A stretch of 64,000 nt of DNA from Bacteroidaceae bacterium (GCA_017557005.1 JAFZFZ010000020.1:62001-126000); one strand, 5' to 3'; numbered from the stretch's first letter, positions 37,293-45,894 are shown. Notes: generated by a model not told the origin, from the letters alone. Numbers and translations: made by a program.

Positions 37293-37474
37293 TTTATAGC
37301 ACCTTCGGTGCGGTTAAAGCGTCTTTGACGCGGTGAAAGGTTAAAGGTTAAAGGTTAAAGGTTAGAGGTGAGGGGGTGAGAGGTGAGAGGGTTAGGGAGG
37401 CTTTGTTTAGTGTGTAGTGTTTAGTGTGCCATCCGGACGGCCCTATAACCCATAACCTTTAACCCTTATAGAGG
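37293..37474. repeat. Hairpins and tandem GGTTAAAGG words
   Basis: GCACCTTCGGTGC and GCGTCTTTGACGC, four tandem GGTTAAA words, GGTGAGAGG words, a tttagtgtgtagtgtttag run, CCATCCGGACGG (37429-37440) and ccataacctttaaccc. They directly follow the four-helix-bundle gene. Confidence 0.8.
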
Positions 37475-37864
37475 TTAGGGGTTAGAGGTGAGGGCTTTAA
37501 TTCGTTTTGCGCGAAGGCCTGATAACATTTTTGCAATACTAGTTACTGAACGCTCTATTTCTACAAACTTCAAGTCGGTTATATACCCTAAGTCTTTGGC
37601 TATCTCTACCTGACACATAACCTCATATAATGATCCAAAGGCTATTTCGATAAAATGTATTTGTTCTTTTAGAGAAACACGGCCCATACCTTCCGCGATA
37701 TTAGATGGTATGGAAACTACAGCTCGGCGCAACTGGTCACATAATGAATATGTTTCCTCTTTAGGAAAATGCTTCAACAAACTATAGATATCTGTCACTA
37801 ACTGCTTAGAACTTTGATATGCCTGCAAATTCCTATATGAAAACAATTCATCTCTCTCATCCAT
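37475..37864 (-). CDS. Four-helix-bundle protein (23S rRNA IVP / S23 type)
   Basis: About 129 residues from the ATG at 37864. LFSYRNLQAYQSSKQLVTDIY, SLCDQLRRAVVSIPSNIAEGMGR and ALGSLYEV-like FGSLYEVMCQVEIAK are the S23-type four-helix bundle. The family is common in Bacteroidota; its function is unsettled. Its last residues LTSNP and stop derive from the intergenic GGGTTAGAGGTGAGGG repeat. The broken relative is at 13813-14276. Confidence 0.8.
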   Translation of the reverse strand: MDERDELFSYRNLQAYQSSKQLVTDIYSLLKHFPKEETYSLCDQLRRAVVSIPSNIAEGMGRVSLKEQIHFIEIAFGSLYEVMCQVEIAKDLGYITDLKFVEIERSVTSIAKMLSGLRAKRIKALTSNP

Positions 37865-37947
37865 ATCTATAACCATTAACCTCTAACCCTTTAACCCTAT
37901 AATCCTCTAACCCATAACCTTTAACCCATAACCTTTAACCCTTTACA

Positions 37948-39288
37948 TTATTCCCTTCTAATATGAAGTTCAAATGCCTCTGAATGTTGCTCTACAAACT
38001 GCTTGGCATCGTTGACGACGAGGGCGAGGTAGCCACCACCGCCTGCACCGGGCATCTTCCAAGCAAGGACATCGTCCATAGCGCTGTAGTGAGATATGGC
38101 TTCGGCGATGTAGCTATTAGCTGTTTCGATATTACAGTCTACGGTCAACGGTCTACGGTCAACAGTCAGGCCATCCGGATGGAGGTTTTCGTTTTCGTTA
38201 GCGTTAGCGTCAACGTTAGCGTTATCGTTATCGTTTATATGATAGGTCGGGGTAATCATGCCGGGGAACATGGCGACCTGGGCATCAAAAGAGGCTTTGT
38301 AGGCGGATGCAAAGGCGGCAAGGTCTTTCTTCATGATGGCTTCCCAGCAGGCATCGGCGGCATCGACAAGAGCCTGCACCTTGGTGGGGGTGATATCCTT
38401 GTTTTCAACGACTGAGCAGCCGGGCTTGCGGGGCTCCATGGGTACCATCACGAGGTGCTCCTCAAGGAAACGGAGGGTCATCTCATCAACGGTGTTCTCA
38501 ATCTTCTTGGGCCAGAAATTATTGTCGTAGTAGTGACGGCAGAGGCCGGGGAAGCAGATGCCGATGGAGTCCTGAGCACCGGAGATATGGCCCTCCTGAC
38601 GCTCGGGGTTGTTCTCGAAGCAGAAGACGAGGCGAGCGAGCATCTCGGGATCCATCTTGGGGAGCTTCATGGGCCAGATCTTCTGTATCATATTGCGGGT
38701 GCTGGTGCTGAGACCGCAGCGGTCGCGCACATCGAAGGTAGGCTCCAACGAGATGGTGATGGCCCAGCCGGGACGATGCATGCTGACATAGGGCTGGTCG
38801 ATCCAGGTGCCGGCGAGGTCGAGGCGGGTGGGGATACCCACATTGGCTGTTGGCTGTTGGCTATTGGCTTCTTGGGTGCTGAGGGATGCCTTGAGGGAGC
38901 TGGAGCTGCGGGCCTCTAACCCTGCGTGGGGGGTGCGCTGCAACTCGATATACTGGATGCCGCGCTCCTCGCAGAGCTGACGCTTGGTGTCGCTGCCGCC
39001 ATCGGCATTGACAACGAAGATGTCGGGCTTAACGAGGTCGAGGGTGGGCAGGAAGTCGATGACGCCGCTGCCCTCGTTGATGTAGGCTTCCTTGACGGCC
39101 TTGATATTGCGTACCATAAACAGGCGTTCCTCCTGAGGGAACATGGGCTTACGGTGCTTGTACTCGAGGTAGGTGGCATCGGAGCCGATGCCGACATAGA
39201 GTTCGCCAAACTGGGATGCCTGCTGGAAGAACTCTACATGGCCGCTATGGAGTAGGTCATAACAACCTGATACAAAAACTTTTTTCAT
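37948..39288 (-). CDS. Cytidylyltransferase-GHMP sugar kinase fusion carrying in-frame repeat insertions
   Basis: 446 residues. The N-terminal nucleotidyltransferase has GCYDLLHSGHVEFF (HxGH) and GSDATYLEYKH. The C-terminal GHMP kinase has PTRLDLAGTWID, SGAQDSIG and a terminal GAGGGGYLALV. It likely makes an activated sugar (heptose or fucose-like) for the polysaccharide. Two stretches are repeat-derived: residues about 134-148 (EANSQQPTAN) and 350-387 (NDNDNANVDANANENEN, then HPDGLTVDRRPLTVD). The second reproduces the intergenic composite at 47477-47545. Whether the enzyme still works is unknown; the frame is intact. Confidence 0.82.
   Translation of the reverse strand: MKKVFVSGCYDLLHSGHVEFFQQASQFGELYVGIGSDATYLEYKHRKPMFPQEERLFMVRNIKAVKEAYINEGSGVIDFLPTLDLVKPDIFVVNADGGSDTKRQLCEERGIQYIELQRTPHAGLEARSSSSLKASLSTQEANSQQPTANVGIPTRLDLAGTWIDQPYVSMHRPGWAITISLEPTFDVRDRCGLSTSTRNMIQKIWPMKLPKMDPEMLARLVFCFENNPERQEGHISGAQDSIGICFPGLCRHYYDNNFWPKKIENTVDEMTLRFLEEHLVMVPMEPRKPGCSVVENKDITPTKVQALVDAADACWEAIMKKDLAAFASAYKASFDAQVAMFPGMITPTYHINDNDNANVDANANENENLHPDGLTVDRRPLTVDCNIETANSYIAEAISHYSAMDDVLAWKMPGAGGGGYLALVVNDAKQFVEQHSEAFELHIRRE
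38140..38240. repeat. Repeat insertion inside the GHMP kinase gene
   Basis: Read on the minus strand: AACGATAACG-type words, aacgaaaacgaaaacc, CCATCCGGATGG (38171-38182) and gttgaccgtagaccg words, in the same order as the intergenic stretch at 47477-47545 upstream of sprA. No stop codon in the coding frame. Confidence 0.85.
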
Positions 39289-39666
39289 TTTTAATTTGCA
39301 ACTTTGTTGCGACTTAATTTATTGTCAATAATCAACTGACAATGCTGAATTTATTTTGTCAACAGAACTTAAACGGAATTTAGACGCGTTTACGCACGTG
39401 CAAGCTTGTGCTGGGCCTCCGGGATGCTATCATTTAATCTCACACAGAAAACACGGAAAGCACAGAAAGGCACGACGCTACGCCCGTGCGGCCTCCGGGA
39501 TGTTTGCTTGTTTTGACCACAGATTGCACGGATTACACAGATTTTTGTAAGTTGCTGCGCTCTTACAGCCTCCTGATGGTACACGCGAGTTTACGATGCG
39601 ACAAATTTCAGTGATTTCTGTGATTTCCGTGTGACCTACCTATAGAAAGAACAGAAAGCACAGAAT
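39289..39666. repeat. Intergenic mosaic of dispersed modules
   Basis: Copies of the tcaacagaacttaaacgg ... ggcctccggg module (39357-39424), ctcacacagaaaacacgg ... gcccgtgcggcctccggg (39437-39503), ttttgaccacagattgcacg ... ctcttacagcc (39509-39567) and gatgcgacaaatttcagtg ... gtgtgacc (39594-39638). Open frames here are not genes. Confidence 0.82.
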
Positions 39667-40038
39667 CTAATTCGCTATGCGAGTTATCGCTGTAAGGATG
39701 TTATCTGTATTGAAGTTCACAAGAAGTCCTACCTTCTTATTCATCAGCCGTAAGTAAGTAAGAAGTTGTTTCGAAAACACCTTCTTCATTTCTTCAACTG
39801 ATTTCAACTCGACTATGACTTCATCTTCAACAAGAAGATCCAATCGTAGTTCAGTCTTCAACACATTTCCTTTGTAGTTAATGGGAACCTGTTTCTGTCT
39901 TTCTATTGTAAGTCCTCTCCTCTCTAATTCAAAACACAATGCCTCTTCATACACGGACTCTAACATACCAGGACCAAGTTCCTTATAAACATCGTATATG
40001 GCGCCTCGTATTTCGAATGTAATATCGTTTACCGTCAT
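39667..40038 (-). CDS. GxxExxY protein
   Basis: 123 residues. GPGMLESVYEEAL carries the name-giving GxxExxY motif, and RLDLLVEDEVIVELKS is the PD-(D/E)XK-like core of this family. Function unknown; common near repeat-rich Bacteroidota regions and polysaccharide loci. Free-standing between two blocks of repeats, hence a possible passenger of the repeat system (inference). Confidence 0.85.
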   Translation of the reverse strand: MTVNDITFEIRGAIYDVYKELGPGMLESVYEEALCFELERRGLTIERQKQVPINYKGNVLKTELRLDLLVEDEVIVELKSVEEMKKVFSKQLLTYLRLMNKKVGLLVNFNTDNILTAITRIAN

Positions 40039-40316
40039 AGGATATTTTTTATCTCACACAGAAAGCACAGAAAAGCACAGAAAAGCAAGTGGTTGCACCC
40101 TTGCTGGACGGCTAATGCCGAGTGTATATCTTTAAATTGTTGAATCTTGAATAAAATACTTCACCATTAGCCGGCGCAAAGCCAAAAGCTAATCCCAACG
40201 GAAGAGGTCGCGAGCAATAGTGATGCGACAAATTTCCGTGATTTCTGTGATTTCCGTGTGAGATTATACGATTCATCCGGATGGAGGCCAACAGCCAAAG
40301 GCCAACGGCCCCCCCA
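40039..40316. repeat. Intergenic repeat mosaic
   Basis: ctcacacagaaagcacag words, a gatgcgacaaatttccgtg ... gtgtgag module (40220-40262), CATCCGGATGG (40274-40284) and gccaacagccaaagg. Ends at the stop of the dehydrogenase gene. Confidence 0.8.
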
Positions 40317-41831
40317 TCAATCCCGACGGAAGAGGTCGCGGGTATATACCTTTTCGTGGACGTCGTCGAGGACGGAGTCGTAACGGTTGGCGATGATGGC
40401 TCGCGAGAGGCGCTTGAACTCGGTGAGGTCGTTGACGACACGGCTACCGAAGAACAGGGTGCCATCGGGCAACGAGGGCTCGTAGATGATGACCTCGGCT
40501 CCCTTGGCCTTGATGCGCTTCATGACGCCCTGGATGGAGCTGTGACGGAAATTGTCGGAGTTGGCTTTCATCGTTAGGCGGTACACTCCGACAACCGGGG
40601 GGGTCGGAGTGTTGTCAACGGTCAACGGACAACGGTCAACGGACTGATTAAATGATGAATTATATTGGTTATTTTCGCTATAGGCATACCAGCCGGCGAG
40701 GCGGAGCACCTGGTCGGCAATGAAGTCCTTGCGGGTGCGGTTGCTCTCGACGATGGCGGTCATCATATTCTGGGGTACATCCTGGTAGTTGGCAAGGAGC
40801 TGCTTGGTGTCCTTGGGGAGGCAGTAGCCACCGTAGCCAAACGAGGGGTTGTTGTAGTGGGTGCCAATGCGGGGATCGAGTCCGATGCCCTGAATGATGG
40901 CGGCGGAATCCAAGCCCTTGACCTCGGCATAGGTGTCGAGTTCGTTGAAGTAGCTCACACGCAAGGCAAGGTAGGTATTGGCAAAGAGCTTCACGGCCTC
41001 GGCTTCCTTGAGTTCCATGAACAACAGGGGGATGCCCTTTGCAAATTGAGAATTGAAAATTGAAAATTGAAAATTATCCTCCGGATGGTTGGCGGTTTGT
41101 TGAACGGTTAATGTTGAAGGTTGAACGAAGTTAACGTCAACGTTTTTGTTTTTGTTTTCGTTATCGTTAGCGTTAGCGTTAGCGTTAGCGTTACCAATGG
41201 CGCCTTGAACGAGGAGGCGAGCAAAGGTGTGGGCAGCCTCTTCGAGGTGGTTGCCGGCAATCTGCTTGATGGCGGCACGCTCCTCGTCGGTGCAGCTACT
41301 GAGCTTGGGATAGCTCACGATGATGCGTGAGGGGTACAGGTTGTCGTAGAGGGCTTTGCTCTCGCGCAGGAACTCGGGGGAGAACAGCAGGCGGAACTTA
41401 CGGGTGGTGTCGTAGCCGCGCTCCTTGAAGAGGCGGGCGTACTTGACATACAGGCTGCGGCAGTAGCCCACGGGGATGGTGCTCTTGATGACCATGGTGC
41501 CCTCGGAACCTGACTCGATGACCTGATCGATGACGCTCTCCACGGCAGAGGTGTCGAAGAAGTTCTTCTGACTGTCATAGTTGGTGGGAGCGGCGATGAT
41601 GACGAAGTCGGCATCGCGGTAGGCGCTCGCAGCGTCGAGCGTGGCGACGAGGTTTAGTTCGCGCTCAGCGAAATACTTCTCTATATAGTCGTCCTGGATG
41701 GGCGACACGCGGCGGTTGATCATATCGACCTTTTCGGGGATGATGTCAACGGCGATCACTTCATTATGTTGGGCAAGCAGGGTGGCCATGCTTAGGCCTA
41801 CGTATCCTGTGCCGGCGACGGCGATTTTCAT
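40317..41831 (-). CDS. ugd: UDP-glucose 6-dehydrogenase with two in-frame repeat insertions
   Basis: 504 residues, against about 390 for the short Ugd type. NAD loop [29 protein letters not shown], the [13 protein letters not shown] helix and the catalytic-cysteine motif [18 protein letters not shown] are all present. It oxidises UDP-glucose to UDP-glucuronate with two NAD. Insertion A (residues about 213-263) reads [17 protein letters not shown], then repeat words and [11 protein letters not shown], splitting QGAI from KGIPLLF. Insertion B (about 381-412, [17 protein letters not shown]...) precedes [17 protein letters not shown]. Both sites are expected loops or linkers. GDP-mannose dehydrogenase activity is less likely. 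Confidence 0.88.
   Translation of the reverse strand: MKIAVAGTGYVGLSMATLLAQHNEVIAVDIIPEKVDMINRRVSPIQDDYIEKYFAERELNLVATLDAASAYRDADFVIIAAPTNYDSQKNFFDTSAVESVIDQVIESGSEGTMVIKSTIPVGYCRSLYVKYARLFKERGYDTTRKFRLLFSPEFLRESKALYDNLYPSRIIVSYPKLSSCTDEERAAIKQIAGNHLEEAAHTFARLLVQGAIGNANANANANDNENKNKNVDVNFVQPSTLTVQQTANHPEDNFQFSIFNSQFAKGIPLLFMELKEAEAVKLFANTYLALRVSYFNELDTYAEVKGLDSAAIIQGIGLDPRIGTHYNNPSFGYGGYCLPKDTKQLLANYQDVPQNMMTAIVESNRTRKDFIADQVLRLAGWYAYSENNQYNSSFNQSVDRCPLTVDNTPTPPVVGVYRLTMKANSDNFRHSSIQGVMKRIKAKGAEVIIYEPSLPDGTLFFGSRVVNDLTEFKRLSRAIIANRYDSVLDDVHEKVYTRDLFRRD
40597..40690. repeat. Repeat insertion B inside ugd
   Basis: gtcaacggtcaacggacaacgg words followed by an AT-rich stretch, in frame between the NAD-binding part and PVVGVYR. 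Equivalent words occur between genes (for example 47455-47475 and 47640-47665). Confidence 0.75.
41043..41196. repeat. Repeat insertion A inside ugd
   Basis: Three families joined: gaattgaaaattgaaaatt (41050-41075), CCTCCGGATGG (41078-41088), gttgaacggttaatgttg words and a gttagcgttagcg run (41160-41195). All read through without a stop on the minus strand. Confidence 0.88.
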
Positions 41832-42357
41832 TTTTATATTAGTTTTTTCTCACAGAAAATATGTTTCATTTCACGCGTAATCTCACGCAGAATTTTTTAT
41901 CTCACACAGAATTTTGTATCTACACAAAACAATCAACGCTAACTGGTTTTGAATTCACAGAATACGCACACGCAGGCTTGTGCTGCCATCCGGATGGGAC
42001 ACGCGAGTTTACGATGCGACAAATTTCAGTGATTTCTGTGATTTCTGTGTGAACTATCTAATGAAAGTCAGAATTTTTCTATCAACAGAACTAAGACTCG
42101 AATTTAGACACGTTTACGCAAATCGCTGCGCTCTTGCTAACCTCCGGGATGCTATCATTTAATCTCACACAGAAAGCACGGAAAGCACAGAAAGGCACGA
42201 CGCTACGCCCGTGCGGGCCTCCGGAGTGGTATCAATTGTCTCACGCAGACTTCACAGAATACGCACACGCTTCGCTTGTGCTGGCCAAGACAGCCAAGGC
42301 TGAACGAAAACGATGACGTTGACGAAGACGAAGACTTTCTTTAGTGGAGCTAGTTCT
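41832..42357. repeat. Intergenic mosaic of dispersed modules
   Basis: ctcacacagaattttg words, an acgcacacgcaggcttgtgc module with CCATCCGGATGG (41986-41997), the gatgcgacaaatttcagtg ... gtgtgaac module (42010-42055), tcaacagaactaagactcg ... cctccggg (42082-42148), a cagaaagcacgg ... gcccgtgcggg module (42162-42230) and an AACGATGACG run. No gene. Confidence 0.85.
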
Positions 42358-42966
42358 TTATGAATATTGTTTTAAGTTCTCCAAAATTGTTTGCTTTATC
42401 TCATCCCATGAGATGCCTGCAAACATACGAGGAGTGGGTTGCATATCGGCATCCTCAAAATAGGACATTGAAATCAATGCTCTGAACACCGAATGCTCGG
42501 GATACTTTTTCTTGTAGAAACCAAGTATCTCTTCCAATGTATAATGCTTCAATAAATAGTACAGATCTATAAAATCTTTTTTACTTCCACGTCCCTCAAT
42601 TGCATTTATTTTCATGGCTGCTATATCGGGAGGAGTCGCCAACTGAAGACCGTCTACCTGCAATGGTTCCTCTATCCAAGAGTAATCGTAATATACGAAA
42701 TCCACCTTGATACCATCTAACTGATAGACTTTTATACGAGAACTTTCTTTTATAATGGACAATTGTCCATAACGACGTAGAATCTCAGAAAACAGAATAT
42801 CAGAATCGAAAGTTCCAAAAAAATCCAAATCAATAGATGTGCGATGGCCATATTGAAGGGCAAGAGAAGTACCCCCTACAAGGCGCATATCAGAGAACTC
42901 TGGAACATCAGATAGTTTCTTTAGGAGTTCCAAAGTGTGGGGTTCGACTGTCTGGTATGATAGCAT
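42358..42966 (-). CDS. Nucleotidyltransferase, AbiEii/AbiGii toxin family
   Basis: 202 residues. RLVGGTSLALQYGHRTSIDLDFFG is the GG plus DxD catalytic core; the C-terminal QPTPRMFAGISWDEIKQTI is the piece found as a remnant at 10450-10521. It is probably the toxin of a two-gene system with the overlapping upstream gene (46-bp overlap). It sits inside the polysaccharide locus between the dehydrogenase and the initiating transferase. Confidence 0.85.
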   Translation of the reverse strand: MLSYQTVEPHTLELLKKLSDVPEFSDMRLVGGTSLALQYGHRTSIDLDFFGTFDSDILFSEILRRYGQLSIIKESSRIKVYQLDGIKVDFVYYDYSWIEEPLQVDGLQLATPPDIAAMKINAIEGRGSKKDFIDLYYLLKHYTLEEILGFYKKKYPEHSVFRALISMSYFEDADMQPTPRMFAGISWDEIKQTILENLKQYS

Positions 42967-43226
42967 CTGAATGATTCTTTAGGAGTATTGGATATAGCAC
43001 TGATAAAAGACAAGCAAACGGGATCAAGGGAACGCATCGCCTTACATAAAGAGACTATATGGTCAAGACCATAATAGCTGCGAAGCAATCTCCAATCTTC
43101 AATTGTACCATATTCAAGGACGCGCTGCACTATAAAAGATGCATGAGCATCCATATCAATCTCTTCGCGGTAAACATCCCAAAAAAGATGTTCCGAGAAT
43201 TTTTGTCTACAAGCTTGTGCTGTCAT
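42921..43226 (-). CDS. Small partner of AbiEii-type gene (DUF6922-like)
   Basis: 101 residues. HLFWDVYREEIDMDAHASFI, VQRVLEYGTIEDWRLLRSYYG and a C-terminal helical part match the layout I recall as DUF6922 (number from memory). It is encoded just upstream of, and overlapping, the nucleotidyltransferase, like the pair at 10548-11512. Antitoxin or regulator by position. Confidence 0.75.
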   Translation of the reverse strand: MTAQACRQKFSEHLFWDVYREEIDMDAHASFIVQRVLEYGTIEDWRLLRSYYGLDHIVSLCKAMRSLDPVCLSFISAISNTPKESFRCYHTRQSNPTLWNS

Positions 43227-43239
43227 AAGTATTGTAGCA

Positions 43240-43511
43240 TTTTGGTTCTGCTTTCACCGAAGCAAAGCTTCTTTAACCGTCGCTCTGCGACTTTAACCGC
43301 GTCAAAGACGCTTTCACCATGCCGAAGGCATTTTCACCGTTGCGGAGCAACTTTAACCGAAGCGAAGCTTCTTTAACCGCAACCCTCGGTTGCTTTCACC
43401 GTGCCGAAGGCACTTTCACCGAAGCGAAGCTTCTTTCACCGTTGCGAAGCAACTTTAACCGCGCTTTAGCGCTTTCACCGCGTCAGCGCTTTCACCAACA
43501 ACCCAAGGCTG
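43240..43511. repeat. Hairpin-linker array in inverse orientation (about 12 units)
   Basis: With CTTTAACC/CTTTCACC linkers on the plus strand: GAAGCAAAGCTTC, GTCGCTCTGCGAC, GCGTCAAAGACGC, ATGCCGAAGGCAT, GTTGCGGAGCAAC, GAAGCGAAGCTTC, GCAACCCTCGGTTGC, GTGCCGAAGGCAC, GTTGCGAAGCAAC, GCGCTTTAGCGC; the last units (GCGTCAGCGC and ACAACCCAAGGCTGT) are imperfect. It ends at the stop of the transferase gene. Confidence 0.88.
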
Positions 43512-44696
43512 TCACTCCTGCAGCGGAGGATTTTTTCCATCCATCAGGCGTTGGAGCCAGAGGAAGATGCCTTTGCGCTCGACATGGGAGATCTTACCGA
43601 GGGTGCACATGATATCCCAAAGGGCGTAGCGGCGTCTCTGGCACAGGCGCATGAGGCCGTAGAAACCGAAGGTGACGAGGAGCGACATGGCGACGCAGAC
43701 GTAGAACTGCACGTTGATGGTGCAGCCTGCCTTGTAGACGCCATACCATGAGAAGAACACCAGGAGGTTGAGCAGGAGGATGCTGACCGTGGTGCCTATA
43801 TGGGAGAAGCCCATCGAGATGAACAGATGGTGCAAATGGGTCTTGTCGGGATGGAAGGGGGAGGTACCACGCAGGATGCGCATGCTCATGACACGGATGG
43901 TGTCGAACACGGGGATGGACATGACGGACAGGGTGAAGGGTACCAAGCCGAGGCCCCACGAGTCGTAGTAGACGCAGTAGGTCTCGCTCTTGAGGATGTT
44001 GAGCACGAAGATGCTCATGACAATGCCGATGACGAGGGTGCCGCCATCGCCGATGAACATCTTACTGGTGCGACCAAAGACATTGTGGAAGAAGAAGGGC
44101 AGCAACGAGGCCACACATACGGAGGCGAGCATGACCATGTTGACATCGCCAGCCAAGTAGAAGAAGAAACCGAAGATGCTGCAGGCCATGATACTATAAC
44201 CACTGCTATAGCCGTCGACACCGTCGATGAGGTTGATGGCATTGATGATGCCAACCACGGAGAGGACGGTGAGGGGTATGCTGAGGCAGGCGGGCAGGTT
44301 GTTGATGCCCCACAGGCCATGGAAGTCATTGATGCTATAGCCACAGGTGGAGATGAGCATGAGCACCAGGAGGATCTCGATAAGGAAACGAGAGCCGGCG
44401 GAGAGCTCGATGACATCATCGATGGTGCCCACATACAGCATCACCAGCATGGCGAGCATAATGGTGAACAGTCCGCTGCAGTCGTAAAACATGCGGCAAA
44501 CGCTCAGGGATACCAGGATGCCAAACATGACTGCGACACCGCCCAATACAGGGACGGGAATGCGCTGCAGCTTGCGGGCATTGGGATTGTCAACTATGTC
44601 TTTCAACAGGGCTATGCGCAGCACCTTGGGGTAGATCCAAATGGCGGCAAGCAACGATACCACAAAGGGTATGAGGATGTGAAGAATAATGGACAT
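43512..44696 (-). CDS. WecA/MraY-type undecaprenyl-phosphate sugar-1-phosphate transferase
   Basis: 394 residues, 10-11 membrane helices. GTIDDVIEL, NLIDGVDGYSSG, MFIGDGGTLVIG and HPDKTHLHHLF are the cytoplasmic loops of the polyprenyl-phosphate HexNAc-1-P transferase family. It transfers a sugar phosphate, probably GlcNAc-1-P, to undecaprenyl phosphate and so starts each repeat unit. It is the first gene of the minus-strand polysaccharide operon, reached from a promoter at about 45003-45033 through a 300-nt leader. Confidence 0.9.
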   Translation of the reverse strand: MSIILHILIPFVVSLLAAIWIYPKVLRIALLKDIVDNPNARKLQRIPVPVLGGVAVMFGILVSLSVCRMFYDCSGLFTIMLAMLVMLYVGTIDDVIELSAGSRFLIEILLVLMLISTCGYSINDFHGLWGINNLPACLSIPLTVLSVVGIINAINLIDGVDGYSSGYSIMACSIFGFFFYLAGDVNMVMLASVCVASLLPFFFHNVFGRTSKMFIGDGGTLVIGIVMSIFVLNILKSETYCVYYDSWGLGLVPFTLSVMSIPVFDTIRVMSMRILRGTSPFHPDKTHLHHLFISMGFSHIGTTVSILLLNLLVFFSWYGVYKAGCTINVQFYVCVAMSLLVTFGFYGLMRLCQRRRYALWDIMCTLGKISHVERKGIFLWLQRLMDGKNPPLQE

Positions 44697-44870
44697 ATTT
44701 TATTGATGGTTAAAGTCGCGGAGCGACGGTTAAAGCAGCGGAGCTGCGGTTAAAGCTACTTCGTAGCGGTTAAAATGCCTGCGGCATGGTTAAAGCTGCC
44801 AAAGGCAGCGGGGAAAGCAACCAATAGGTTGCGGGGAAAGTGGCGGAGCTGCGGGGTAGCAGCATTGTAG
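44697..44870. repeat. Hairpin-linker array in the leader of the polysaccharide operon
   Basis: GTCGCGGAGCGAC, GCAGCGGAGCTGC, GCTACTTCGTAGC, ATGCCTGCGGCAT, GCTGCCAAAGGCAGC and GCAACCAATAGGTTGC with GGTTAAA or GGGGAAA linkers. It lies between the putative promoter and the ATG at 44696, so it would be in the 5-prime leader of the operon mRNA. Confidence 0.85.
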
Positions 44871-45002
44871 CTAAAAGAGCATTCCTTTGGTTCCTGAAAT
44901 TTAGCAAAAGATGCTAAGTATCAGTAAATTACAACAAAACAAGGATTTTATACCTGTTTGTTGGTATGTCAAATCCGTATGAATAATCCCGTTATTTTTT
45001 TG

Positions 45003-45033
45003 CAAAAATACGAATTTATAATCATTACAACAA
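45003..45033 (-). promoter_or_regulatory. Candidate promoter of the polysaccharide operon
   Basis: On the minus strand: TTG (45033-45031), a 20-bp spacer and TATTTTTG (45010-45003), an exact TAnnTTTG. It is about 305 bp upstream of the first gene, giving a long leader. A second weaker -7-like TAAGTTTG lies at about 45086-45093. Confidence 0.5.
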
Positions 45034-45174
45034 TTTATTTCACTTTTTTCTCATTTTTAATGAGTTCCTTGACTGGGTATTTTTTTGCAAACTTAACAAG
45101 TTTTCATTTTTTTTGTTTGTCGAGTTGCCATATCTGCATTCTTAGTTGCGTGACGCTATGGAAGTTTGCGTGAG

Positions 45175-45877
45175 ACAAAAGACGCACACGCAGGCTTGTG
45201 CTAGCCATCCGGGGGGGGGGGGATTGGCTGTTGGCTCTTGGCTATTAGCTTTTGGCTGCCATCCGGATGAATCGTATAATCTCACACAGAAACGAAGTTC
45301 GCTGGCCGAAGGGAAAAGCAAAGCACGGAAAGCACAGAAATTTATTCGTGAGATTCGTGAGATTCGTGGTCAAGAAAATTAAACGCAGATGATATGTTTA
45401 TTTGAACACGAATCACACAAATTGCACGAATCTGGCACGACGCTGCGCCCGTGCGGCCTCCGGGATGATTGCTTTTAATCTCACGCAGACTTCGCAGAAG
45501 ACGCAGACTATAAGAACTTTAATAGACAATCAACGTGCGCTGGATACAAATACGCAGAATACGCACACGCAGGCTTGTGCTAGCCATCCGGATGGGACAC
45601 GCGAGTTTACGATGCGACCAATTTCCGTGATTTCTGTGATTTCTGTGTGAACTACCTAAATAACCGTGTGTTCGTGTGGAATCGTGTTGATGATATAACT
45701 TTGTCAACGCGAACTTAGACGGAACTTAGACACGTTAACGCACACGCAGGCTTGTGCTGACCTCCGGATGGGACACGCGAGCGATGTGTCGTGGGACTCG
45801 CCAAAGGCTTCGTACTCCTTTGGGACCCTAAAGGCTCCGTCGTCGCAACCGACGCTTTCATACCGCGTCGGTCTGTG
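45175..45877. repeat. Intergenic mosaic upstream of the IS110 element
   Basis: Copies of most families: cgcacacgcaggcttgtgc with ccatccggggg (45183-45225), CCATCCGGATGA, aacgaagttcgctggccg (45291-45318; also in clpB), attcgtgagattcgtgag, ggcacgacgctgcgcccg, CCATCCGGATGG (45584-45595), gatgcgaccaatttccgtg ... gtgtgaactacc (45607-45655), tcaacgcgaacttagacgg ... acctccggatgg (45702-45775), and the small palindromic element copy B (about 45790-45872). Open frames here are not genes. Confidence 0.82.
45790..45872. repeat. Small palindromic element, copy B
   Basis: actcctttgggaccctaaagg ... ccgtcgtcgcaaccgacg, then ctttcataccgcgtcgg; CCGACGC/GCGTCGG form a 7-bp stem. It directly abuts the left end of the IS110 element. 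Confidence 0.7.
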
Positions 45878-45894
45878 ATTTCCTTTAGATTTGT

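Noticed and set aside
43800-44753. 317-codon plus-strand frame across the WecA-type gene
   Set aside because: Shadow frame rich in D, E, H and G opposite a clear membrane enzyme.
44870-45175. Small gene or UpxY-type regulator upstream of the polysaccharide operon
   Set aside because: Only AT-rich sequence with a short frame lacking any NusG-like motif.
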